Assembly: GCA_031261885.1 (NCBI GenBank)
Contig: JAISIU010000126.1
Coordinates: 1 to 9,890, forward strand
DNA: 9,890 nt
Direction of reading: 5' to 3'
Source: Bifidobacteriaceae bacterium
GTDB taxonomy: Bacteria; Actinomycetota; Actinomycetes; Actinomycetales; WQXJ01
The position numbers and the translations under genes are program-made. Shown here piece by piece: positions 1 through 5,990 of this stretch. The notes beneath the pieces were generated by a model. The model had not been told where the DNA came from. It did not search any database and saw nothing but the letters and a program-made list of their open reading frames with translations. Each line of letters opens with the position of its first letter. Positions within the stretch are counted from its first letter, which is position 1.

Positions 1-69
1 CACGTGCGACCAGCAACGGCGCCGCGACATGCCCTCAGCTCATCGCGATTGGATCGGATAGCGCCACAG

Positions 70-549
70 ATGGAAGCCCAGCCCCGCTCCCAGGCCGATG
101 TCGGCATCGGCCGGCTCACGCTGCCGGCCGGCTGGTCGGTGCTCGACCAGGTCAGGCGCGGGGGCCGGTTCGTGCTACTCGCGGCCGGCCCGGCCGCTGG
201 CGGCTTCGCGCCGAACGTCGTGGCCGTCGAGGAGGCGATGGAGCCGGCGGTGACGCTCCGCCAGTGGCACCTCGACTCGCTGGCGGGTACCGGCGAGGTG
301 CTGGCCAGCTACCGCCTGATCGACGTGCGCGGCACCCGCATGGCGGGATACCCGGCGATCGCCCGCCTCGGGGCGTATGGTTTGGACCGCCGCCCCCTGA
401 CGGTCGTGCAGTGGGTCTGGTTGATCGATGACGCCGTGCCGGGCCGCCAGCTCGGCCTCGCCCTGACCGCCACCTGCCACACGCGCGACTACCCGGCGCT
501 CGACCCCCAGTTCGGCGGCGTGGCCCGTTCTTATCGAGTGGTGAGGTGA
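70..549 (+). CDS. Small soluble PsbP/DcrB-like (LpqN-like) protein
   Basis: The protein has about 159 residues if it starts at the ATG at 70. The frame is open back to a GTG at position 4 and may run off the left edge, so the start is uncertain; no good Shine-Dalgarno is visible before 70. The pattern LTLPAGWSVLDQ, then RFVLLAAGP, then GFAPNVVAVEE, with alternating beta strands and a late VVQWVWLIDD, resembles the Mog1/PsbP-like fold of DUF1795/DcrB and mycobacterial LpqN/LpqT proteins. That is a resemblance by eye, not a search result. There is no signal peptide, lipobox or membrane segment in the visible part, so a cytoplasmic role is likely. The next gene begins 3 bases after this stop, and its ribosome site (GAGG, 543-546) lies inside this gene, which indicates one operon. 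By context it may be an accessory protein of a type VII secretion locus. The function is unknown. Confidence 0.6.
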   Translation: MEAQPRSQADVGIGRLTLPAGWSVLDQVRRGGRFVLLAAGPAAGGFAPNVVAVEEAMEPAVTLRQWHLDSLAGTGEVLASYRLIDVRGTRMAGYPAIARLGAYGLDRRPLTVVQWVWLIDDAVPGRQLGLALTATCHTRDYPALDPQFGGVARSYRVVR

Positions 550-552
550 CAC

Positions 553-1476
553 ATGGCGCAACGCACGGCCAAACAACCCGCGGCCCCCAGCGGCGAACCC
601 GGGCTCGGCACTTCTGTCAGGTTCCCGGCCGGCGCGTGGGGCGCGCTGGCCCAGCTGGCCCTCGGCCGGGACCCGGGACCCGAGGCGCGCGGTTCGCTGG
701 CCGACGGCGACGTGCTGGCGCTCGACGGCCGGCACCTGCGCGAGGCCGCGGCCGTGGTGCTCGACGGTTTCCGCGACGCCCGCGCCGTCCTCACGGTGCT
801 GACGGCCGATCAGGCCCACGGCATGGCCGATTGCAAGCTCTATGTCGGGGAGAAGGCCTGCACGGTCGTCGAGACCTATGAGGGCCGGGCCACGGCCACG
901 CTCATCGAGACGGCCGTCGTGCCCGTCCGGCTGGCACAACAGGTCAGCCTCGGCCCGCGCCCGGCGCACGCGCCGGGCAGCGAGCCGTTCACGGTCCATT
1001 CCGAGCTGCTCGCGACGCTGTTCCGGTCCGATGTCGAGGGGGTGGCCGATGCCGTCGCCCGCATCGGGCGGGACCTGTCCCACTCGTGGGCGGCCGGGTC
1101 GGCCGCGATCGATCGCGGCGCGTGGCGCGTGGCCGGGGTGGCGGCCTGGACGCCGGATGAACTGGAGCACCCGCACTCGGCGCTCGCCTGGCTCGACCTG
1201 TCCGCCGGCCTGCTCGGCGTCGCGCCGGCCGACACGCCCAAGGGGTCGCGGCTGCGCAAACGGCCGGCCGCGGCGGCGTCGGCGGAGGCGCCGGACCAAA
1301 CCGGGCCCGCGCTCACGCTCGTGCCCGTCACCTCGGCGGACATCTGGATGGCGCTGGCCCCGATCACGACGCTCGACCCAGCGGGCCGGCTCGCGGCGCT
1401 GCACCACCCGGCCCCGGCCGCTCCCGAGGAGGCCGAGGCCGTCCCGGCCGGCGAACGGCCGGAGGACAAAGCCTAA
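553..1476 (+). CDS. Unrecognised 307-aa protein, possibly an EspG-like ESX chaperone
   Basis: The ATG is preceded by GAGG with 6 bases spacing, inside the end of the upstream gene. The protein is soluble with no signal peptide. Residues about 23-215 look like a mixed alpha/beta domain: a helical start (FPAGAWGALAQLAL), strands around DCKLYVGEKACTVVETY and a helix around HSELLATLFRSDVEGVADAVARI. A basic, Ala-rich linker follows (about 224-252, with GSRLRKRP), then a short second segment (LTLVPVTSADIWMALAPI) and a disordered Pro/Ala/Glu tail. I do not recognise it with confidence. Its size, the general strand pattern and its place just ahead of WXG-like genes are compatible with EspG-type proteins, which are cytosolic chaperones binding secreted ESX helical pairs in mycobacteria. 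A structure prediction would decide. It could equally be a lineage-specific protein of unrelated function. Gene call sure, function weak. Confidence 0.6.
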   Translation: MAQRTAKQPAAPSGEPGLGTSVRFPAGAWGALAQLALGRDPGPEARGSLADGDVLALDGRHLREAAAVVLDGFRDARAVLTVLTADQAHGMADCKLYVGEKACTVVETYEGRATATLIETAVVPVRLAQQVSLGPRPAHAPGSEPFTVHSELLATLFRSDVEGVADAVARIGRDLSHSWAAGSAAIDRGAWRVAGVAAWTPDELEHPHSALAWLDLSAGLLGVAPADTPKGSRLRKRPAAAASAEAPDQTGPALTLVPVTSADIWMALAPITTLDPAGRLAALHHPAPAAPEEAEAVPAGERPEDKA

Positions 1477-1542
1477 GGAATCTCTTAGGGTTAACCCCCC
1501 AATGCGCCGGGGTCCCAGGTCACGGGGGGTTACCGCGCGGTA
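1472..1542. promoter_or_regulatory. Palindrome-rich spacer ahead of the WXG-type pair
   Basis: Four symmetric elements overlap here. CCTAAG/CTTAGG (1472-1477 with 1484-1489) spans the upstream stop codon. GGGTTAACCC (1488-1497) is a perfect 10-bp palindrome. A longer stem pairs 1489-1500 with 1524-1534 with a single bulged T, around a 23-base loop. TACCGCGCGGTA (1531-1542) is a perfect 12-bp palindrome. There is no run of T after the stems, so a classic intrinsic terminator is not clear. The remaining bases to 1602 would hold the promoter and leader of the next pair, but I see no convincing -35/-10. The 12-bp palindrome could be an operator; that is inference. Confidence 0.45.
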
Positions 1543-1602
1543 GCTTCGACAATGGGCGCAAGGGTTGCGTCTCTACGGTTCCAACGCAAGACAGAGGGCG
1601 AC

Positions 1603-1947
1603 ATGGACGCGGCGGACTACTCAGGGGTCTGGGGCGGCAACGCGACGCCTGGCGCCAACCTGCGCGTCGACAAGGACACGGTCGACAAGTGGGCCGGCGA
1701 ATACGATGCCCTCGGGCTGAAGATCCAACGGCGTGAGTTGATGGCCCCCTCGGGTTTCACCTCGTCGAATGACTCCGCCAGCGCGGCGTTCGACATCCTG
1801 GCCGTCGCGACGAAGGAACTCGGTGTCGAGGTCTCGCAGCTGGCGCAGTCCGTGAGCGGCGCGACGCATGGCTTCGAAAGCTTTGAGGATTCCCTTTCCA
1901 GCGCGCTCGGCCGGATCGGTGGCGCGATCGGCGGTGGCTCCCAGTGA
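1603..1947 (+). CDS. Small helical WXG100/EspC-like type VII secretion partner
   Basis: The protein has 114 residues. The ATG at 1603 is chosen over the in-frame ATG at 1552 because AGAGGG (1593-1598) sits 4 bases before it. The sequence reads as two amphipathic helices, about residues 21-46 (LRVDKDTVDKWAGEYDALGL) and 56-98 (SASAAFDILAVATKELGVEV onward), then a Gly/Ser tail (GGAIGGGSQ). That shape fits small type VII secretion helical hairpins (WXG100 or EspC-like). There is no central WXG turn and no YxxxD/E export motif; the nearest thing is FESFE after helix 2. Its stop overlaps the next gene's start (GTGA), so the two products are probably made in matched amounts. By analogy with the Lap proteins encoded just before LXG toxins in Firmicutes, it could be the dimer or targeting partner of the next protein. 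No enzymatic motif is visible. Confidence 0.65.
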   Translation: MDAADYSGVWGGNATPGANLRVDKDTVDKWAGEYDALGLKIQRRELMAPSGFTSSNDSASAAFDILAVATKELGVEVSQLAQSVSGATHGFESFEDSLSSALGRIGGAIGGGSQ

Positions 1948-2966
1948 GCATCGACATCAAGATCTATGAGGATCTGCCCGCCGTGGCGGCTTTCGGCAGC
2001 GATCTCAAGGCCTTGGGCCGGCAGGCCGACGATTGGGTCGACTCCGTGTACCAGTACCGGGGGCAAATCCTCGAGTCCTGGGGCGGTCTCGCGGCGCTCG
2101 CGTTCTCCGCCAAGGCGAGCACGGCGGCCAACCAGCTCGACGAGCTCGCGTCCACCGCCAAGACGTTCGCGGGCGCCGTCGCGGATTTCCACGGCGCGAT
2201 CACGAAATGTCAGGACGAGTTCCAGACCATGCGCGAGAAGGCCCAGGCCGTGGCTTTGCCGACGAGCGCCGTGAGCATCGAGCCGCCGGTGCCGCCCCCG
2301 TCCGACGACGCCGGGGCGTGGGCGTTCTACGAAACTCAGCTCGCGGTTTACGGATCGTTGTCGGAAGAGGCCGGGGAGGTCCGTTCGAAGATCACGGACG
2401 CCCACATCGAGTTCGATGCGAAGGCCGGCGCGGTGAAGGCCCCGAGCGGCATCACTCTGAAATCGGATCTGGCGGTTCAGGTCGTGAACTTCGCGGGCAT
2501 GAGCTCCGACCTCGCCGGAGACATCCTCCATAAAGCGCTCGACGAGATCGCGGCGGGGGATAACGCTGAGGCTTTTCTCCAATGGGGCGCGGGGGACACC
2601 GAGGCCCTGGCGGGCGCCGGCAAACTGGCCAAGGCGCTTAACGTGGCCGGGATCGCGCCAACCGCGCTGGAGGCGATCGAGGACGCCGTACAGCAGTGGC
2701 AGCGTGACAGATATGACCCGACGCTCACGGAGGCGGAGAAGATCACTCGGGCCGTGACCGTCGCTGGCGCGGACACCGGGATTTCGGCGCTCACCTCGTA
2801 CGCGGGCACGAAGGGCGGTGAAGCCGTTGGGAGCGCCGTCCTGCCCGGGCCCGGCACGGTGATCGGCGGCATCACCGGCGGTCTGGCCGCCCAGAAGGCC
2901 GGCGAAAAAATGGAGGGCCACTTCAAGGTGGAGATGGAAGAGTACATCAACCGCCACATTCGGTGA
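1944..2966 (+). CDS. WXG-type protein with C-terminal glycine zipper, putative type VII effector
   Basis: The protein has 340 residues, starting at a GTG that overlaps the previous stop by 4 bases. Residues about 10-105 form a long helical hairpin with a W46-G47-G48 turn (ILESWGGLAALAF), typical of WXG100/LXG-like type VII secretion substrates. A Pro-rich hinge follows (EPPVPPPSDD, about 112-122), then a second helical region (about 123-270). The end (about 275-325) is Gly/Ala rich with several GxxxG spacings (G292/G296, G304/G308, G308/G312, G309/G313) around a PGPG break, and a charged tail (HFKVEMEEYINRHIR) closes it. Glycine zippers of this kind occur in membrane-inserting type VII effectors, so a pore-forming or membrane-anchoring role is a reasonable guess. 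No catalytic motif and no canonical YxxxD/E is seen. GC in one sampled row (58%) is clearly lower than in the right-hand genes. No immunity gene follows: a terminator and a convergent gene come next. Confidence 0.65.
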   Translation: MSIDIKIYEDLPAVAAFGSDLKALGRQADDWVDSVYQYRGQILESWGGLAALAFSAKASTAANQLDELASTAKTFAGAVADFHGAITKCQDEFQTMREKAQAVALPTSAVSIEPPVPPPSDDAGAWAFYETQLAVYGSLSEEAGEVRSKITDAHIEFDAKAGAVKAPSGITLKSDLAVQVVNFAGMSSDLAGDILHKALDEIAAGDNAEAFLQWGAGDTEALAGAGKLAKALNVAGIAPTALEAIEDAVQQWQRDRYDPTLTEAEKITRAVTVAGADTGISALTSYAGTKGGEAVGSAVLPGPGTVIGGITGGLAAQKAGEKMEGHFKVEMEEYINRHIR

Positions 2967-2972
2967 TCGTGA

Positions 2973-3016
2973 AAGCGTGGGGGCTGGACCGGCGAACCGG
3001 CCCAGCCCCCACGCTT
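2973..3016. terminator. Bidirectional intrinsic terminator, 20-bp hairpin stem
   Basis: Bases 2973-2992 pair with 2997-3016 around the tetraloop CGAA, with one A/C mismatch (2988/3001). A further 6 bp (2964-2969 with 3017-3022) can pair outside a 3-base bulge, reaching into the stop codon of the plus-strand gene. It lies between converging genes (stops at 2966 plus and 3039 minus). The T run is short on both strands (CTTC on plus), so the very stable G/C stem must carry most of the effect. Confidence 0.8.
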
Positions 3017-3038
3017 CGATCAGTCAGCGGGGTCCCCG

Positions 3039-5201
3039 CTACTCCTCGGCCTTGGCGGCCTCGAGGACGGCGTCGATGCGGTGCGACGGCATCGGCTCGT
3101 GGCGCAGGTACTCCCGCGTGAACGACCCGGTGCCGCGCGACATCGAACGGAGGTCCACGGCGTAGTTCGTGATCTCGAACTCCGGCACGTCCGCCCTGAC
3201 CATCGTGCGTCCGCCGGGCAGCGACTCCGTGCCCGTGAGGCGGCCGCGCCGGGTCGACAGGTCGCTCATGACGGCGCCGACGTACTCGTCGTCGACGACG
3301 ATCGTCATCGACATGACGGGTTCCAACAGCGAGACGTTGCCGGGCTCCTTCGTGGCGGCCTCCTTCAGTGCCAGGCTGCCGGCCATCTGGAAGGCGGCGT
3401 CGGACGAATCGACGGAGTGGGCCTTGCCGTCGAACAACGTGACGCGGATGTCCTGGACCGGGTAGCCGGCGATCACGCCCTTCGACATCTGGGACTTGAC
3501 GCCCTTCTCGACCGACGGGATGAACTGGCGCGGCACGGCGCCGCCCACCACCTTGTCGACGAACTCGAAACCGCTGCCCGCCGGCAACGGCTCGACCGCG
3601 ATGTGGCAGATCGCGAACTGGCCGTGCCCGCCGGACTGCTTGACGTGGCGGCCCAGCGCGTCGTCCACCTTGCGGGCGAACGTCTCACGCAGCGGCACAC
3701 GGTACGGCACCCGCTTGACGGGCACGCCGTAGCGGCTCTTCAGCCGCTCGAACGCGACGTTGGCGTGGGTGTCGCCCATGGCCCACAGGACCATCTGGTG
3801 CGTCTCGGCGTTCTGCACGAGCTTCAGGGTCGGGTCCTCGCTCTCGAGGCGCTGGATCGACGTCGACAGCTTGTCCTCGTCCTGGGCGTTCTCGGCCTTG
3901 ATCGCGATCGGCAGCATCGGCTCCGGCGGGCTCCACGGCTTGACGAGCAGCGGCTTGGCCGGGTCGGAGACGGTGTCGCCCGTCTCCGCGCTGGCCAGGC
4001 GCGCGATGGCGCAGATGTCGCCGGCCACGGCCTGTGTCACGGGCCGTTGCGTGGCGCCCATGGGGCTCGTCAGGTTGCCGGCCCGCTCGTTGCCGGAGTG
4101 CAGCGGCATGTCCTGGGACGCCAGCCCGCGGCCCGCCACGTGCAGGTTGGCCTCGGCGTGCAGCGTGCCGGAGAAGACGCGGACGATCGAGATGCGGCCG
4201 ACGTACGGGTCGGCCGTGGTCTTCACGACCTGGGCGGCCAGCGGCCCCGCCGGGTCGCACTTGGTCTCGACGGCCTCGCCGAGCTCGGTGGTGACGGGCG
4301 GCGGCACGGCGGCCGTGGGCGCCGGGAAGGACTGCTTGATGAGGTCGAGCAGCTCCGCCGTGCCGATGTCGCCGGGCGCGGCCATCGGCATGACGGGGAA
4401 GAACGAGCCGTTCGCGATCGCGACGCCGAGGTCCTTGCGCAGCATCGCGCCGTCCAGCTCGCCGCCTTCCAGGTAGGAGTCCATGAGCTGCTCGTCGTCC
4501 GACTCGGTGACGAGGGCCTCGATGAAGGCCTCGCGGTTGCGCTCCAGCTTGCCGGTCTCCTCGCCCTGCGGGGCGCGCGTGACGGCCTTGCCGGAGGCGT
4601 AGTCGATGACGTCGCCGAGCAGGATGTCCATGAGCGCGCCGATCTGGTTCTCGGCCTTGTACAGGGGGAGCATGAGCGGCAGCACGGACGGCCCGAAGGC
4701 CTCGCGGCAGGCCGCGACGACGGCGTCGTAGTCGGCGCGCGGGTTGTCGAGCTTCGTGATGAGGATGGCGCGGGGGAGGCCGGCCTGCGAGCATTCGTCC
4801 CACAGGAGGCGCGTGGCGCCCTGGACGCCGTCGACGGCGGAGATCGCGAACAGGGCCGCGTCCGCCGCGCGGATCGAGGCGCGGAGGTCGCCGACGTAGT
4901 CGGCGTAGCCGGGAGCGTCGATGACGTTGATCTTCACGCCCTCGTACAGCATGGGCGCCAGCGACATCCCGATGGAACGGTGGGTGCGCTTCTCGGCGTC
5001 GTCGTAGTCGGTCACCGTGGTGCCCTTGTCGACGCTGCCCGCGCGGCCGATCTCGCCGGTGGCCACGAGCAGCCCCTCGACGACGGTCGTCTTACCCGAT
5101 CCGGAACCACCCACCAGGACGACGTTCCGGATCGCGCCTGGGTCGGCGACGGAAAGTCCTTGGCCACTCATGCCGGCGGGGGCCGGTGTGCTTGCGGACA
5201 T
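3039..5201 (-). CDS. fusA2: Elongation factor G-like GTPase, EF-G2 type
   Basis: The protein has 720 residues with full EF-G architecture. The GTPase domain has P-loop GGSGSGKTT (31-39), switch I region KGTTVTDYDDAEKRTHRSIG, G3 DAPGY (95-99) and G4 TKLD (149-152). Domain II follows (about 315-400, YVGRISIVRVFSGTL), then domain III. Domain IV has GGHGQFAICHIAVEP and HSVDSSDAAFQMAG, and domain V has LLEPVMSMTIVV and SDLSTRRGRL. Two GTPase signatures differ from canonical EF-G: the catalytic His of DxPGH is Tyr, and Asn of NKxD is Thr. The Tyr change fits the actinobacterial EF-G2 group (mycobacterial FusA2); the M. smegmatis member is reported to bind GTP without ribosome-stimulated GTPase. The role is therefore probably a modified ribosome-associated factor rather than the main translocase. 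The ATG at 5201 is supported by AGAAGG 6 bases upstream; the Met at residue 11 lacks such a site. The gene is divergent from rplS. Confidence 0.9.
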   Translation of the reverse strand: MSASTPAPAGMSGQGLSVADPGAIRNVVLVGGSGSGKTTVVEGLLVATGEIGRAGSVDKGTTVTDYDDAEKRTHRSIGMSLAPMLYEGVKINVIDAPGYADYVGDLRASIRAADAALFAISAVDGVQGATRLLWDECSQAGLPRAILITKLDNPRADYDAVVAACREAFGPSVLPLMLPLYKAENQIGALMDILLGDVIDYASGKAVTRAPQGEETGKLERNREAFIEALVTESDDEQLMDSYLEGGELDGAMLRKDLGVAIANGSFFPVMPMAAPGDIGTAELLDLIKQSFPAPTAAVPPPVTTELGEAVETKCDPAGPLAAQVVKTTADPYVGRISIVRVFSGTLHAEANLHVAGRGLASQDMPLHSGNERAGNLTSPMGATQRPVTQAVAGDICAIARLASAETGDTVSDPAKPLLVKPWSPPEPMLPIAIKAENAQDEDKLSTSIQRLESEDPTLKLVQNAETHQMVLWAMGDTHANVAFERLKSRYGVPVKRVPYRVPLRETFARKVDDALGRHVKQSGGHGQFAICHIAVEPLPAGSGFEFVDKVVGGAVPRQFIPSVEKGVKSQMSKGVIAGYPVQDIRVTLFDGKAHSVDSSDAAFQMAGSLALKEAATKEPGNVSLLEPVMSMTIVVDDEYVGAVMSDLSTRRGRLTGTESLPGGRTMVRADVPEFEITNYAVDLRSMSRGTGSFTREYLRHEPMPSHRIDAVLEAAKAEE

Positions 5202-5206
5202 ACTCT

Positions 5207-5243
5207 GCCTTCTTCCTCGATAGGTCAGCCGTTGGAAGAAGGC
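5207..5243 (-). promoter_or_regulatory. Inverted repeat that can hide the EF-G2 ribosome-binding site
   Basis: GCCTTCTTCC (5207-5216) and GGAAGAAGGC (5234-5243) are a perfect 10-bp inverted repeat with a 17-base spacer. In minus-strand mRNA the first arm would be a CU-rich anti-Shine-Dalgarno, and the second arm contains the AGAAGG ribosome site of the EF-G2 gene, 6 bases before its ATG. If transcription starts upstream of 5243, folding would block translation. A weak minus-strand -10 candidate (TAGCCT, complement of 5240-5245) would start the mRNA inside the spacer and leave out the first arm, so the effect depends on the true start site. Confidence 0.5.
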
Positions 5244-5246
5244 TAC

Positions 5247-5260
5247 CCCCCAGCTGGGGG
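5247..5260. repeat. Perfect 14-bp palindrome in the divergent control region
   Basis: CCCCCAGCTGGGGG is perfectly self-complementary and lies between the divergent EF-G2 and rplS starts. A second stem, CCGGAC/GTCCGG (5273-5278 with 5285-5290, 6-base loop), follows. Either could be an operator or simply GC-rich structure. No regulator can be named. Confidence 0.4.
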
Positions 5261-5305
5261 CCGTGGGGGCGGCCGGACGGCCCGGTCCGGGCGGGCCTCG
5301 GCCGA

Positions 5306-5335
5306 TTGGATATGGGCCGGGGAAACTGGCATACT
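5306..5335 (+). promoter_or_regulatory. Probable rplS promoter with extended -10
   Basis: CATACT (5330-5335, 4 of 6 to TATAAT) is directly preceded by TGG, matching an extended -10. A weak -35, TTGGAT (5306-5311), is 18 bases upstream. Transcription from about 5341-5343 would give a leader of about 150 bases for rplS. Confidence 0.45.
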
Positions 5336-5363
5336 AGTGCGTTGGTGTGCGTCGCGGCGTCAC

Positions 5364-5477
5364 GGTTCTGCCACAGGGGAACCTCCCTCCCAGAGGGCGC
5401 GCCGCACCGCACCGGATCACACTTTTCGACACGCGCGGCTCGGCCGCGCCCGGCCGTGGTTGGCCCGTGGCAACCAC
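5364..5477 (+). promoter_or_regulatory. Hairpin-rich rplS mRNA leader, possible L19 autoregulatory element
   Basis: Four consecutive stems can form: GGTTC/GAACC (5364-5368 with 5379-5383), CCCTC/GAGGG (5385-5389 with 5393-5397), GCGCGGC/GCCGCGC (5433-5439 with 5443-5449, 3-base loop) and GTGGTTG/CAACCAC (5456-5462 with 5471-5477, 8-base loop). The last stem ends exactly where the ribosome site GAGGAAGG (5478-5485) begins. Ribosomal-protein leaders often bind their own product; whether this one binds L19 is inference. Confidence 0.45.
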
Positions 5478-5495
5478 GAGGAAGGATGCCCAGCC

Positions 5496-5945
5496 ATGCA
5501 TACGCTGGACCCCGTTGACGCACCGAGCCTCAAGACCGACATCCCGAGCTTCCGCCCCGGCGACACCGTGCGCGTGCACGTCAAGGTCGTCGAGGGCAAC
5601 CGCTCCCGCGTCCAGATGTTCCAGGGCGTCGTCATCGCCATGTCGGGCGACGGCGTCCGCGCCAGCTTCAAGGTGCGGAAGGTCTCCTTCGGCGTCGGCG
5701 TCGAGCGCACCTTCCCGCTGCACGCCCCGACCATCGACAAGATCGAGGTCCTGACGCACGGCGACGTCCGCCGCGCCAAGCTGTACTACCTGCGCGAGCG
5801 CCACGGCAAGCGCGCCAAGATCCGCGAGCGCCGGCTCTCCAAGTCGGAGCGAGCCGCCCAGGAGGCCGCCGCTGAGGCGCCGGTCGCCGAACCGCCGGCT
5901 GCCCCGGCCCCCGAGGCCGCCGCGCCCGAGACGCAGGCCGCCTGA
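5496..5945 (+). CDS. rplS: 50S ribosomal protein L19
   Basis: The protein has 149 residues. The core, about 1-113, is a full-length L19: FRPGDTVRVHVKVVEGNRSR, then VQMFQGVVIA, RKVSFGVGVERTFPLHAP, IDKIEV and GDVRRAKLYYLRERHGK are family hallmarks. L19 sits at the interface of the two ribosomal subunits and helps shape bridge contacts. The ATG follows GAGGAAGG with about 10 bases spacing; another ATG at 5486 is out of frame. An Ala/Pro/Glu-rich tail (about 115-149, with EPPAAPAPEAAAPE) extends beyond the usual end of about 113-120 residues and is likely disordered. In many actinobacteria rimM and trmD come just before rplS; here a divergent EF-G2 gene does, and rplS has its own leader. rnhB follows after 45 bases. 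Confidence 0.97.
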   Translation: MHTLDPVDAPSLKTDIPSFRPGDTVRVHVKVVEGNRSRVQMFQGVVIAMSGDGVRASFKVRKVSFGVGVERTFPLHAPTIDKIEVLTHGDVRRAKLYYLRERHGKRAKIRERRLSKSERAAQEAAAEAPVAEPPAAPAPEAAAPETQAA

Positions 5946-5990
5946 CCAGCGCCGCACCGAGCTCAGGAGCCGGCGGGGACGGGTGCGCTG

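Noticed and set aside
175..1407. 410-codon minus-strand frame over the first two genes
   Set aside because: It shows shadow-frame composition, with no ribosome site or recognisable motif.
1552..1602. Upstream in-frame ATG for the 114-aa protein
   Set aside because: It has no ribosome site and would add 17 basic residues unlike the rest; the ATG at 1603 has AGAGGG at good spacing.
1617..2957. 446-codon minus-strand frame opposite the WXG-type pair
   Set aside because: Composition is Arg/Gly/His-rich with no family features. The plus-strand genes have ribosome sites, coupled starts and a coherent helical sequence.
3039..5201. TetM-type ribosomal protection protein
   Set aside because: TetM is also EF-G-like, but the KGTTVTDYDD region and DAPGY motif fit the actinobacterial EF-G2 group better, and nothing nearby suggests a resistance element.
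3081..5945. Long 954-codon open frame on the plus strand across the EF-G2 and rplS genes
   Set aside because: It lies antisense to the EF-G2 gene and in another frame over rplS. Its Arg/Gly/His-rich composition is typical of a GC-rich shadow frame, and it covers two well-supported genes.
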